A stretch of 61,607 nt of DNA from Lingula anatina (Eukaryota > Brachiopoda > Lingulata > Lingulida > Lingulidae), in the NCBI RefSeq assembly GCF_001039355.2, contig NW_019776147.1:17442-79048 (forward strand). The letters run 5' to 3'. The stretch's first letter is position 1, and the number at the start of each line of letters is the position of its first letter. The notes below the pieces were generated by a model. It ran no database searches, had not been told where the DNA came from, and was given only the letters and a program-made list of their open reading frames with translations. The translations under genes were made by a program, and so were the position numbers. Below are positions 50,417 to 61,545 of this stretch, one piece after another.

Positions 50417-50616
50417 GCCCGCGGATCAAATATGGCCACCCACTAAATAGCCTGCCGCTTTATTCCCAATTAGAAACTGAATGGACTCCCTGAGGGGATT
50501 ACGCGACAAAATTAAGCCTCAAGTTAGTCGGCAAAATTGTATCTGCGGATCTGTAAGTTCGCTGTTCTTGATACACTCTTAGTGGTTCGGCCATATTTAG
50601 TCCGCCGAACTGGGCT
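50404..50616. mobile_element. MITE family A, copy abutting family A2
   Basis: Begins in GGCCCGCGGATCAAATATGG and CCACCCACTAAAT and contains AACTGAATGGACTCCCTGAG. It ends with GGCCATATTTAGTCCGCCGA, the same right-arm word as at 3833 and 54720. It shares or touches the right end of the preceding element, so the two probably inserted next to or into each other. Confidence 0.6.
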
Positions 50617-50756
50617 CCGTATCTCGAAAGGTTCGCTATGTTGCGCACGTGCGCAAGCGTCTCGATTCCATAACTCGCCCATACTCGTCCCATATAATAC
50701 ATTGTAGCCTCTATTTGATATAGCGATTCGCAATACGCGATGCTTTCGAGATACGG
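50617..50756. repeat. Inverted repeat with an inner 16-bp palindrome
   Basis: CCGTATCTCGAAAG at 50617 and CTTTCGAGATACGG at 50743 are perfect 14-bp inverted repeats 140 bp apart overall. Inside, TTGCGCACGTGCGCAA (50641-50656) is a perfect palindrome with a central CACGTG E-box. A 96-codon minus-strand frame crossing it has no recognised domain. Confidence 0.7.
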
Positions 50757-50885
50757 GTCAACTTGTCCTGAATCCTCTCTTACATACATCGTTGAATGAG
50801 GACTGTGGAAGCCAGAAGTATAGATGTAGATAGAGGTTCATCAGATTCAGAACACAGATAGACATCTTTCAGCAGGTTGTTTAAG
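50757..50885. other. Short spacer
   Basis: No feature recognised. Confidence 0.3.
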
Positions 50886-51485
50886 CCCCCTTTACACTGG
50901 ACGGCGTCCTTTCTGCGTCCAGTTGTACGGCCCTTTTTGAGAGTTAAAAAATTATAATGCTTAAAGGTACATACGAACCGAGCATCGGTGGAGTGTGGAT
51001 TCCCAGTTACACATGTAAACCACTTCTACTAGATTCTTATATGACTCAAATAAATTCGACATGCCAAGGGATAAACTGAATAGATCACTCGATCGGCCAT
51101 AAAAGACCTTCTGACTGCTCTTTTCTTTAAATTTATGGTTGTAAATTTAACCTACTTCCGTGACCAACTTTCCTGCCCCATTGACATACAGCTTAGAATG
51201 CCAGCAGAAAAATCTGTTCAAACAACACTTTGGGGTGAAATTAAACAATGCCTTTTGGTAATTCTCTTAGTTATACGACTTGAAACTATATGCTGGCATT
51301 TGGTTGGTTTTTGTGACAAAAAATAGACTTTGTATGCATCTTTAACGTGCCGACAACTGGCCGATCATTGAGCATTCATTCTGATACAAAATCAATGCTC
51401 GTGTCTCCTTATTAAGACCACAGCGATGTCAAATTTCATGGTCGCAGAAAGGACGCAGAAAGGACGCCGTCCAGTGTAAAGGGGG
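50886..51485. mobile_element. MITE family C interrupted by a nested element
   Basis: The ends are CCCCCTTTACACTGGACGGC and, reversed, CCCCCTTTACACTGGACGGC, followed on both arms by GTCCTTTCTGCGTCC: terminal inverted repeats of about 35 bp. Removing the insert at 50965-51341 and one TTAA leaves about 219 bp. That collapsed form lines up along its length with the uninterrupted copy at 53072-53294, including CCGAC.ACTGGCCGATCATTG and GAGCATTCATTCTG. Confidence 0.88.
50965..51341. mobile_element. 377-bp element flanked by TTAA, nested inside MITE family C
   Basis: TTAA is present at both borders (50961-50964 and 51342-51345). Just inside lie AGGTACATACGAA and, reversed, AGATGCATACAAA, an imperfect 13-bp inverted repeat with 10 matches. 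The related family C copy at 53072 reads straight across this site with GCTTTACGTGCC, one base different from the expected empty site GCTTAACGTGCC. TTAA target duplication is the hallmark of piggyBac-type transposition. The element has no transposase, so it would be non-autonomous. Confidence 0.8.
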
Positions 51486-51524
51486 TATTACTGAGACAAG
51501 GCAATGAAGTGTTTAACCGCAAAA

Positions 51525-51696
51525 GGCCCCATTCAGAATAGGGGACTGACTAGTCCAAGGGTCAAACATGATGACCCTCTACAAATTTTGCGGTCTAATC
51601 CGCTAGACACTGAATAGATATCCCGTGGGGAAATATTAAAGTGGGTCTGCCATGTTTGACCCTCGGACTACTTAGTCCCCTACTCTGAATGGGGCC
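51525..51696. mobile_element. MITE family A2, intact copy
   Basis: GGCCCCATTCAGAATAGGGG then ACTGACTAGTCC.AGGGTCAAACATG at the left is mirrored by CATGTTTGACCCTCGGACTA then CTTAGTCCCCTACTCTGAATGGGGCC at the right, arms of about 48 bp. The loop carries ACACTGAATAGATATCCCGT, the word shared with the other family A copies. 172 bp, non-coding. Confidence 0.85.
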
Positions 51697-52799
51697 AAAC
51701 ATAGTAAAATGACAACTTAGCATATTTTCGATATATTATAATAAAACAAGTCGCATTAGTAAATTTGCTTCGCAATTAAATTTATAAGTGTCAGCATTCT
51801 CAGTGGAGTACCTCTTTAAATACGAAAGAAAATTAAAGAGGCAAACTATAAAAAAATATTTACGTATATGGCAACAAAGCCATTCGAAAATATTAATATA
51901 ATACACTAGAAATTGGACGAAGAAGAGTATTTGTTGTTTTCGATCGCGCTCTACAATAAAGCTTATTAAAGTGAAAGCAACGCTCGAACTCTTTACACAA
52001 AGCTACTCGAGAAGCTGAAAAAGATGATTGAGAAAGCTAGTCAACTCTGGGACGTTCTAATTAACGACAATACAATAGTCTACAATAGTCGGATTAGCTT
52101 TTCTTTAAGTAATTAAGTTGGATTAGATGAAGCATTGAAAGCTTTTATGTGCTTAAACTTTGTATTATGATATTCAACTATGAATGATTGCTATTTGCAA
52201 AGGTGTTGGCTGTGAAGGCAATTCAAAGTTTAAAAAAGGTTTTTGTGAAAACTTTGTTTTGTGTTTGCATTTATCCCCTCTTTTCTCCTCTCTCTACCTC
52301 ACTCTCTCTCTCTCGCCCCCCCCCCCCTCTCTCTGTCTCTCTCTCTCTCTGTCTCTCTCTCTCTCTCTCTCTGCGTATGTGTTCGAGTGTGCATGTGTCT
52401 GTATGCCTGTGTTGGTTCATTTGTGTGCGCTCCTGTGTGTTTGTATGTTCGTATGTTCGTGTGTTCGAATGAAGAATATAGGAAAACCGAACCTTCAAAG
52501 CTACAAACGGATGTTCAATATTAACACAGCGCTCCAATTATCAATCACAGGGCAAAAATTATTAAATTCGATGACAACGACATTTATCAACACATGCATC
52601 AATAAGTGACGGACAGGATAAGAACAGATAAAGGTGGAAATGAAATATGTTATTTGATCAACGGCTGCACTCCAACCGCCTTTTTTCAGATAATTATGAT
52701 AGCAAACGTTCTGTATAAGATTATGTCTGCAGTTACTGTATAGAACCGATATCTTTTTAATTGATTCAGAAGGTCAAACATAAAATATCAGGTCAGGCT
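51697..52799. other. Non-coding stretch with (CT)n at 52290-52372
   Basis: A CT tract with a C-run, then TG-rich sequence. Ser/Leu-rich frames are low-complexity artefacts. No gene recognised. Confidence 0.45.
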
Positions 52800-53032
52800 A
52801 TTCACCCTGTCCCAAGGGAAATGTCACCTCGAGGAACCTGCCACGTGGTCCTGATGCTGGAGCAAAAGGTCATCAGGCTCTCACCTACCCGCACGGAACC
52901 AGCGTGGTGAGTTAGGGTTCAACCCAACACCGACAGCACACAAAGCGTGGAGAAGTACTGTGGAGGCCTTCCACCATCAGTGGAGTGAAAGGTTGAGATG
53001 ATGATGAGTAGGAGGATGATGATGATGATATT
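52800..53032 (+). mobile_element. 3' end of a probable RTE-type LINE
   Basis: Not AT-rich, unlike the background. It ends with GGAGGCCTTCCACCATCAGT then GGAGTGAAAGGTTGAGATGATGATG and further GATGAT units. RTE-clade retrotransposon copies characteristically end in a GAGGCC...CAGCAGTGGA-type motif followed by a GATGAT-like short repeat. No reading frame survives here, so only the 3' tail is present. Clade call is by pattern only. Confidence 0.55.
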
Positions 53033-53071
53033 TGTAGTTACGGCCAATGCTAATGGGCAGATGTAAATATG

Positions 53072-53294
53072 CCCCCCCCCCTTTACATTCGATGGCGTCC
53101 TTTCTGCGTCCCGTAATACGGCACCGTTTGAGAGAAAAAAAAATAATGCTTTACGTGCCGACGACTGGCCGATCATTGAGCATTCATTCTGCAACCAAAG
53201 CGAAGCTTATGCCTCCTTTCTACGACCACAGTAATGCAAGTTTCATGGACACAAAAAGGACTCGGAAAAGACGCCGTCTCAGTGTAAAGGGGGG
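53072..53294. mobile_element. MITE family C, uninterrupted copy
   Basis: CCCCCTTTACATTCGATGGC then GTCCTTTCTGCGTCC at the left is mirrored at the right by GACGCCGTCTCAGTGTAAAG then GGGG. The interior aligns with both halves of the interrupted copy at 50886-51485. 223 bp, non-coding. It acts as the empty-site reference for the nested element. Confidence 0.82.
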
Positions 53295-54187
53295 TTTAAC
53301 ACACACTTCCTAAACATATAACCGTAGTACACATAAAAGTGTTCGATAGATTTTAATAGTTGAAAAAAAAAAGAATTTCTGTCTTGTGTGACGTCTTTAT
53401 TACACCTTAAAAGAAAAAAATATCTTTTCAGAAAAATTTACTGCTGACACTATACAACTCTTGCGTGTTTACAAACTCTTCATGAACCTTATCAGTAATG
53501 AAAGAAAATGATTTAATTTATAACTATATCTAACTTTTTTATCTTCTTTAATTTCTCTTATATTTAATGGGATTTATTACACATGTTTCGATTTTAAACT
53601 CTAAATAAAGATTACACCTATGTTGCTATTGTCAGCATTATGAAAGTACAACAACAAGAATTGTCTTAGATGTCAACCATTGACCTGATACATTTGTTGG
53701 TTACAACAGGCGTTGTAATTATGCAACTCTCCTTTGGCACACACATTGAAACCAATATTATGGCCGAAGAAATGTAAGTCTTTCCAATGTTTGCTTTGAA
53801 AGACTGTAAATTGCTAATTGCCAAGGGAAAAGAAATTTTAACTTATTCTCACCCATTCCGTGTCCACACACAACAAAATGGATTACAAACCTAATCCCCT
53901 AATTCCATTTCTGAGGAAAATTAAGCTACCTAATCCCCAACAAATTGGATGGCAAATCCCACGTCTTGTTTACAAATCATTCACCAAAGTGACAGGGTTG
54001 AACCTACGCCGTCCTTCTTTCTTCAATGATAACTCTAGCGTCATGTTTGTCGTCATGGTGATTAAGACGCGGATAAATTTCATTTAGACGAAACTCTTTG
54101 ATAATTACAACTCTCATAGCGTGATGTACGGGCATATGCGAACAACAATCGATTCCCTATTCTAGTTTGGTAGTAGATTATTCATTC

Positions 54188-54225
<38 letters not shown>

Positions 54226-54514
54226 AATAATAATCATTTAACGTTTGACCTTCAGGACATGTAGCGAATTTGTAAATGGTATAAAAGTTTGTCTGTTTGA
54301 GGTACGTGCACTGATAAAAACCCAATGTTTAAATGTAAATCTGGGTAGATAGACTCCAGTTCATCAGATTTGGATCGTAATTTTCTCCAAAACGTCAAAG
54401 TAAGTCTGAGGCACGTGGATGCAATCCACTGTGTAACTCGCTTCGTAAACGTAGAGGTTTGGGTTCAGTGAAAACTGCTGACATCCCTTAGATCTCATCA
54501 GGTCTATTCTAAGA
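53295..54514. other. Non-coding stretch with (ATT)n at 54187-54225
   Basis: No gene recognised. One trinucleotide microsatellite. Confidence 0.45.
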
Positions 54515-54750
54515 GCATTCAGAACAAGTCGATCCGCGGACTAACTATGGCCGACCCACTAAAAAGTGATGCTACTGATGTTTTCCCAATATCCACACGC
54601 GCCCTTGTTGAAGGGGCCTAACTATTAAACAATGGGGCAGAGATTTAATCCTTTGAATGGCGCGTGTGGAGGCGGAGAAACCATCAGTGAATTAAGCGGC
54701 TTGCTTTTAAGTTTGTCGACCATATTTAGTCGGCGGATCATCCATTCTCA
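54515..54750. mobile_element. MITE family A, second full-length copy
   Basis: Starts GCATTCAGAACAAGTCGATC then CGCGGACTAACTATGGCCGACCC and ends GACCATATTTAGTCGGCGGA then TCATCCATTCT. The interior retains CACACGCGC and GGCGCGTGTGGAGG arms as in the copy at 3626-3883. About 236 bp. Confidence 0.75.
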
Positions 54751-56694
54751 AGAGTCACACTAAGACTTTTGAGGACTTGGACGCAATAACCCTAGGTTAA
54801 GTGTGCACTTACAGTGAATAGCACAATCGTCATCACATCTTCCATCATCTCCTCTACCGCAACCTAGTGCCTGAAACACAATGATAGTACCTGATAGTAC
54901 TTGTCTTTGTACATAAACTAGAGTGGTTTTAGATTGAACCGCAATTGTAGAAAAAAAAACATGTGTTTTTATATGCATGATTATTTTAAAAGTCTTATTA
55001 GATGACATTTATTTCAAAGATCAGGTCAATTTACATCTTGCAGTTTTGATTTTGAGCAATACATGCACATTTGACTGTTTGTTTCATATCATATCTTGAT
55101 AATAATCGATTTGTTTGTCGATTTGTTGTAGTATATTTTACATTTTTTAAATATGAAACAGAAAAAAGAATGAATTAAGTTATTTTTTAAAGGTACCGTA
55201 ATGTGAATGATGCTTTTTGTGGGTTTTGAATTTGGAGAATGCATACTGACACAGTGACATGTAAGTGCCAGTGGTGAGACTGTTATCATTATATTTGAGA
55301 GTGTGTGCCGGTTGTTATGCTCCCTCAGGGGAGGATCCAGGGGTCCCCTTGCTATAGTATTCCTATGGCATATGGCAGCCATCTTGGGTGTATTCAAAAT
55401 ATCCAAAGAAACGAGTTTGCCTCCTGCCAGATATGTATTATTTGGGTTATGTGGAAAACACGGAGATAACACATTATTAAACNGAAAGCAATATAGGTAT
55501 GTCAACAATTCAACAAATTCCATAAACTGGATTTTGGATTTTTTACTTAACGTCTCTAATTTGGTTTCGTATGCCAAAGGGTAACCAAATGCTAAATGTG
55601 TTGCATTTATCTGCCAGTCAGAATTTGGCTTTTTTACCCTGTGTCACCCCAATAGCAAAAGACCGCATTCCTTAATTAGCACAAAACGACAGTGTGAATG
55701 CAATGAATCAAGCTCAAGCTACAACGCATCAGTTCATTTGGAGATGATGGTGATAACAGCGAGAAATGTTACTGGTTTAGATCATTTTCCCGCGTATTCA
55801 GTCCTGCTTGGGGAAGTTAGAGCTAGGTTATACCGCAGGGGCGGACCCAGGTTTATTTAAAGGGGGTCTTTCTTTAGGAATGACAGGCCTCGGATGTGAA
55901 GTCGACCCTCACCCCCCTGGCGTGGGGCTCGTGGCCCCCTGGACAGCATCGAAATTTGTGGTGTTTTGGAAGGTAAACTGTGCTTCAGTTGGACAAAATT
56001 CTAATTTCGAGAAGGAATATTGGTGCGATTTAAAAAAAACGACAGGGGGGTCAGGACCACCCGCTGACCCCCCCCCCCCCCCTCTTTAATCCGGCAGTGC
56101 ATTGTTCACTATGGGTGGCAACCCACGGTCACCTCATACTCTTTATGTTATGTTTTGATTGTGATGATGGGTAAAATGAGTGTTTCCTGTTCGTCTTTTA
56201 CCGGATATTTCCCTTATTGTTCCCGATATTTTCGTTTTCATACATAACCCCGTTGGTCTAGCCCGTGACAGATGAAGTTGTGTCCATGTGAGGTTTGAGA
56301 CCTTGTTCCGTCACTCCCTGTTTTCTTCCTTCAGGTAAGGTGACTTGGGTCGCTCCTAAAGTATTCTGATTTCATTATTTTAAGTGTTATGTGTGTGGTT
56401 TGTTAACTTATAGTGCATGAGCATAAATCAATGTTGTTGTTAAGGATTCGTTATTTTTTTCTCTCAATGCAAATTTGTTATCGTTTATTACAATAATTAT
56501 GTGCATTTGTGCGAGTACTTATCAATAAATTATGGGTGTTCGGACTTCCATTCCTAGGACTTCCATTCATGTTACACCGGGTAACGGTTGCATCAACGGG
56601 TCTTGATTCATGCGAAGGAGTTGCGCCCGAGTTACTCAAGCACAAAACGTGAATTGGTTGCACCAAACTGAAGTCGTGTTTGCTCCAGTCTTAA
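54751..56694. other. Non-coding stretch with an N and possible hAT-end fragments
   Basis: A single N lies at 55483. CAGGGGAGGATCCAGG near 55325 and CAGGGGCGGACCCAGG at 55836 look like hAT-type terminal repeats, but I could not find convincing opposite ends. A C-run lies near 56069-56082. GGACTTCCATTCCTAGG then GTTACACCGG at about 56545-56580 resembles a segment inside the 10.25-kb duplication. Confidence 0.45.
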
Positions 56695-57031
56695 AGGGAT
56701 AATAACTCTTCGTATGAGGTCTATATTTCACAATAAAAACATTGTGAATAACTCACAGAAATATAATATATTCTGTTTTACGACAAAAACAGCAGTTATA
56801 GCTATTATTCTGATATCTGAGCTTGTCTTCAGACCACGTGACCTCCATTGATGGCTATACTCTGTTAAAATCTCTTAAGAGATTTTAACAAAAAACCAAA
56901 CTTTTTAGAAAAAAACCAGGGACTAACTTTGAATGTAAAAATGGATTCATTAACCATTGGTAAGCATGGGAAAATTCTTGTTTACTCCAGGAAAATTAAT
57001 TTTTTGGCCAAAACGAAGAGTTATTATCCCT
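56695..57031. mobile_element. TTAA-flanked MITE with 18-bp perfect terminal inverted repeats
   Basis: TTAA at 56691-56694 and at 57032-57035 flank AGGGATAATAACTCTTCG and its exact reverse complement CGAAGAGTTATTATCCCT. The element is 337 bp with no coding capacity. Near its centre, 56864-56889 is a perfect 26-bp palindrome, GTTAAAATCTCTT joined to AAGAGATTTTAAC. TTAA target sites point to piggyBac-like mobilisation; the active transposase source is not in the window. Confidence 0.85.
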
Positions 57032-57035
57032 TTAA

Positions 57036-58763
57036 CCTAGTTGTAAATTTAGGGTTGTTACGTGGGTGGTGTATGTCGGTCGTATCCTGTTTTCCACCAT
57101 GTTTGGGCTGTCACACATATTGTTTAATAACAATTATCGTTCTAAATGTGGGAATGTGTGTTATTACTTGCTGTTTGTATGTTGGAATAGAGTTATCCGT
57201 ATAGCCTATTTATTGTAAATCTTATGTTTGTTGAAATAAGATGAAGAAACTGTGAGTTAATACCAGTAAAATTACCTAATTCTTATGTAAACCACATTTA
57301 CATGATAGTAGTATGTAACCATGTAAATGCGCATGTATTTGTTCAAAGTAAATCTTACCAAAAATGTCGATAAGTCTTGGCACTAAGCAGTTCCATTTTT
57401 AAATTTCCCTTCATCTTTTCCTACTAAACATTGCTTTTGTTTGTTTTTTTTTTCATATTTTATTACTCACATTTTATGGAGTATACACAGATGCGACAGT
57501 TTAGAATATCCTTATTCGCACGGGGCTTTGTATATCTAAAATACAAGATGTATAAGCTGGCTTCATTTTCTCGATGTCACATGGCATTCAACTACTGAGA
57601 TAAAGTAGGTCACAAAAATGTTTCCACTGTTGTAAAGTCATATAAAAACACAATGTTTGCTATATAAGCTCAATTTAGGCATAATTTTAGCCAAAGGTTT
57701 ACTTTATAAAGTGTGAAGTTGTCCAAACCCATTAACCAAACTGCACTGCCTCGAAAGCATTCACTCATTTTTAAGAGGCATCAATCAAAGTTTGTTTTTT
57801 TTTTTAATTTTTTAAACATATTATTATTATGTTTTGATTTCGACTACGTGTGGCCTTGGTTTTATTGCTATACATACCAGGCAATAGCAAAGATAACATT
57901 TTGAAATGTTATATTTTCTAAATCTGAATGGAATATCTCCGTTTACTGAAGCTCTCGTTTCTTGTGGATATAAGGCGATTCTGATGAAATGCATTCTCTT
58001 ACATGTAGGAGCAAAAGTAAGTTAAGATACATATAACACTGTAACTAACAAGAAGTGGATTACGCATGTAGATTTAATCCGTCATTTCTGTAGACTATCT
58101 GATACACTCTGTACTTTTTTTCGATAACACTAGGAAGATTAGCAACGCCGGAGGAAGAAATCATCAGTTTATCAGGAAAGCTTATTCATCGATTAATCTC
58201 GTGTGTTATTAAGAAAACGATCTGCTCTACTTTGGAAGACGGCATATGAAAGATAAGGCACCACGTGTCTCGTTGTCGCTGTAAGCTGATGCTTTTTTCA
58301 TAATTGTATGACAGTTCTCACCAAAGCCTAACATCCTTTGCAATCGGAGTTTGGATTTTCCGATTTTCTGTAATTCTGTTGAAAGAAAAACACAACAACT
58401 CATGTTACAACATCAGTGATTTATTACACACGGTAACATGCTGACATCTGGTGGTAACTACCTCATGGGGCATGGACCGACCCCGTGACCTCTGGTCAAC
58501 AGACAACAACCCTACTTTACTGACCACCTGACCTTTACTGACACTGCTTCCAACATTACTTATAAATTGGGTGAGTCTACCAATTCAACGAAATAATCAA
58601 ATGCTCTATGCACATGCGACTATGGTCAGACATGAGCCAAAGGTTATTATTCCTTACACTGTACAAGGATATAAACATAGAGACGAAAGTTACGTATATT
58701 TTAGAACATTTTTGCCTTGAATATATTTGCATTATGAAAAAGTGGATAATCCTCCTACAGGAT
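57036..58763. other. Non-coding stretch, nothing recognised
   Basis: AT-rich sequence. Small open frames only, none with a recognised domain. Confidence 0.45.
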
Positions 58764-58965
58764 CCTCTCTCTCTCTCTCTCTCCCTCTCTTACTCTCACT
58801 GTCCCTCTCTCTCTCTCTCTTTCTCCCACTCTTACTCTCTCTCTCTCTCTCTCTCTAACCCTCTCTCTTTTTCTCTTTCTTCCTCTCTCTCTCTCTTCCT
58901 CTCCCTTTTCCTNAATCATGTAAGACCTCTTTTGCTATGCTCTTCAATCATGCATGACCCCTTTT

Positions 58966-59009
<44 letters not shown>

Positions 59010-59108
59010 TCTCTTACCTTTTCTATGTCTCTCTCTTTCTTCCCCTATCTTTCTCTTACTCTATCTCTCTTTCTCTCTCTCTCTCTATCTCTGCCTCCTC
59101 TCTCTGCC
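58764..59108. repeat. (CT)n tract interrupted by a unique segment and an N
   Basis: CT repeats at 58764-58912 and 58968-59108 are separated by about 55 bp holding a near-duplicate word: CAATCATG..(A)GACC.CTTTTGCT appears at about 58914 and 58946. The N at 58913 sits at the start of that segment. The 212-codon Ser/Leu frame across it is low complexity. Confidence 0.92.
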
Positions 59109-59969
59109 ATCTCTCTTTATCAGTCAGCCAACTCATCCTCTGATCCAGTTAGAACAAGTATCTTGAATTTCATAAAACACTTAACAAAAAATAACACAAT
59201 CTCGAGCAAACTACGAATAATAGGGCACATTACGAGCAAATATTAACTAATATCATATTAATACATACCAGTATATATAGAAATATTATATGAAACAATA
59301 TTTTGAACTTTATACAAAGTTTAACGCAATATAATATTATCGCCTTTCTCTATACTGTTACTTTTCTTTGCTGAAAGCCTAATTAAGACATAGAAATATT
59401 AGCTATTGCTATTTAGACATATCTATGTGCTGTGATATCAGGTTCTCTAAGACACAGATATATTGAGGTGGTTTTTATACATTACATTTTACTACTAAAA
59501 CATGCTCTTGCATCTGACAATATTAACTTTAGCAATAATCAATAAGCAAAAAATGAAATAATCAAATTTGTCTCAGAAATTATGCCGATCATTAAGCTTG
59601 CACCGATATGCCCGCAGTGACCCAGTGGCTTATTTATGTTGTATACTCATATGTAATCTTGGATATGATATGCTGCAACCCAGGCCGGCTTGAAACGACA
59701 TTGTTGTGGCAAAAAGAAGAACAGAATCTAATGTCCATAGATAAGTAGATAGATAATATATCTAGTGAGAAAAGTTCTTTGTTCCCCTGGTTGTGGGTGA
59801 TAATGACTAACACTAGTGTAAACAAGGCAGCAAAGCTGTCAAATGTACAGACAAAAAGCAGGAAATAACAAAATAGGCTACTGTCAATTCTGATGCAAAA
59901 GTACATTATGTTAAACTGCCAATTCAACATCAAATTTTAATTATGCTCAACAGGTAATACCAATGTAAG
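59109..59969. other. Non-coding stretch, nothing recognised
   Basis: AT-rich; no gene or clear repeat. Confidence 0.4.
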
Positions 59970-60690
59970 TAAAATGTGTAACAAGCATAAGGCTTCAGGC
60001 CCATGGGAGTTCAAGTTCACACTTTGAAAATGTAAAACATCCAGAAAAAGAAGTCAATTAGACTGCTTTTCCAACTCAGGCTGCATTTTAGTCCTGTATT
60101 TCTTTTTTGAAAGTTTGGCAATCATAAGTAATATGGTTTTCCCATAATGGTCATCATGGCAGCAGCACCCAAAATTGTGTTTTCTTCTATTCTGATGCAA
60201 TATTACATAATGGTTAACAGCATAATGACAATCAATTTTTAATAATAAAATATACGTATCATGGATTTTCAGAAAATGTGACAAGCATGGGTCTTCAAGC
60301 CTGTGGAACTTCAAAGTCACACCTTGAAAATGCCAATATGTGAAAAATTAAATTTTCACAAAAAAACTGTTTAACTGGCAGATTGAATTACCAAACAGAT
60401 TGCATTGCCTACTGAAGCTGTATTTTGTCCCATGTTTCTTTCCTGTAAGTTTGAGAACAGTAAGTGACATGGTTTTTCTTAAATGGTCATCATGGGAGCA
60501 GTGCCCAAAATAGTTTTTTTTCAAATTTTGATGCAATATTACATAATGTTTAACAGCATAATGACCATCAATTTTTAATAATAAAATATTAGTATCATGG
60601 ATATTCAGAAAATGTGACTAGCAAAGGTCTTCAGGCCCATGGAACTTCAAAGTCACAACTTGAAAATGCCAAAATGTAAACAAGACAGCA
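59970..60690 (+). repeat. Minisatellite array 1, ~300-330 bp period
   Basis: The word AATGTGACAAGCATGGGTCT..AGGCCCATGGAACTTCAAAGTCACA recurs at about 59976, 60276 and 60608. The intervening sequence also repeats: GTCATCATGG.AGCAG.(A/G)CCCAAAAT and CAATTTTTAATAATAAAATAT. Two full units plus part of a third; spacings about 300 and 332 bp. Confidence 0.85.
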
Positions 60691-60699
60691 CTGTTCTGA

Positions 60700-61076
60700 A
60701 ATGTTTTTTTCCCCATTTTTAACAATTTTTAACATAAAACAAAATTAACAGTTTACTGCCATTTTTATATGATCAACTAAGAAAATTGATGAGATGGGAA
60801 AAATATCAATAGAGCAGTGTTAAATGTCCAATTTCTTCCATTCTGAGATTCTGAACATAGTGAATGATTGAATCTGACAAACTGCAATGATATGAGTTTA
60901 TTTCCATTTTTGAAACTTTATTACACAATACACGATAACAAGTTTACCATCATTTTTACATAATCAACTAACAATGTTGTAAAGATGCAGGAAATGTCAA
61001 ACAAACACTTTTACATATTTTATTAGTTAAATAATGAGACTGTTAACATGCCTAAGAATTGAATCTGAGGAAATGT
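60700..61076 (+). repeat. Minisatellite array 2, ~190 bp period
   Basis: GTTTACTGCCATTTTTATAT then GATCAACTAA at about 60751 recurs as GTTTACCATCATTTTTACAT then AATCAACTAA at about 60940. GATTGAATCTGACAAA near 60865 recurs as AATTGAATCTGAGGAAA near 61057. About two units, AT-rich. Confidence 0.7.
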
Positions 61077-61490
61077 GAAAAAACAGCATAACTTATAAAA
61101 TAATGGCCCGATTATGCTGATTTTCGAACTCAACCTGCATTTTAGTAAAATTGACCACTCCTGTGACTTTTATAAAAATTGGCCCATCTGTTTTTCTTAT
61201 ATTGTGTTTACAGTGTTGCATACATGCTGAAAAGTGTAAAAAAAACAGCATAACTACTAAAATAGAGGCCCGATCATGCCGATTTTCGATCTTGATCTGC
61301 GTTTTAGTAAGATTGATTATTCCTGTGAGTTTCATGACAACAGGCCTATCGGTTTTCCTTGAAATGTGTTAACGGTGTTGCATATATGCTGAAAAGTGAA
61401 AAAACAGCATAAATTCTACAATAATGGCCCGATCATGCTGATTTTCGAACTTGACCTGCGTTTTATGAATATTCATCAGCTCTGTAAATA
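61077..61490 (+). repeat. Minisatellite array 3, ~160 bp period
   Basis: GTGAAAAAACAGCATAA followed by AATAATGGCCCGATTATGCTG and GATTTTCGAACT recurs near 61075, 61235 and 61396. Between units is a conserved CCTGTGA.TTT.AT..AAA segment and GTGTTGCATACATGCTGAAA. Two full units and part of a third; it ends shortly before the window edge. Confidence 0.88.
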
Positions 61491-61545
61491 TAACACCAAA
61501 AATTAAATCTGTCTTCCACTTATCATGTTAACGATAAAAGTGCAT

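Noticed and set aside
58608-59246. 212-codon plus-strand frame
   Set aside because: Mostly Ser/Leu from CT repeats and crosses an N; the unique flanks have no recognised domain.
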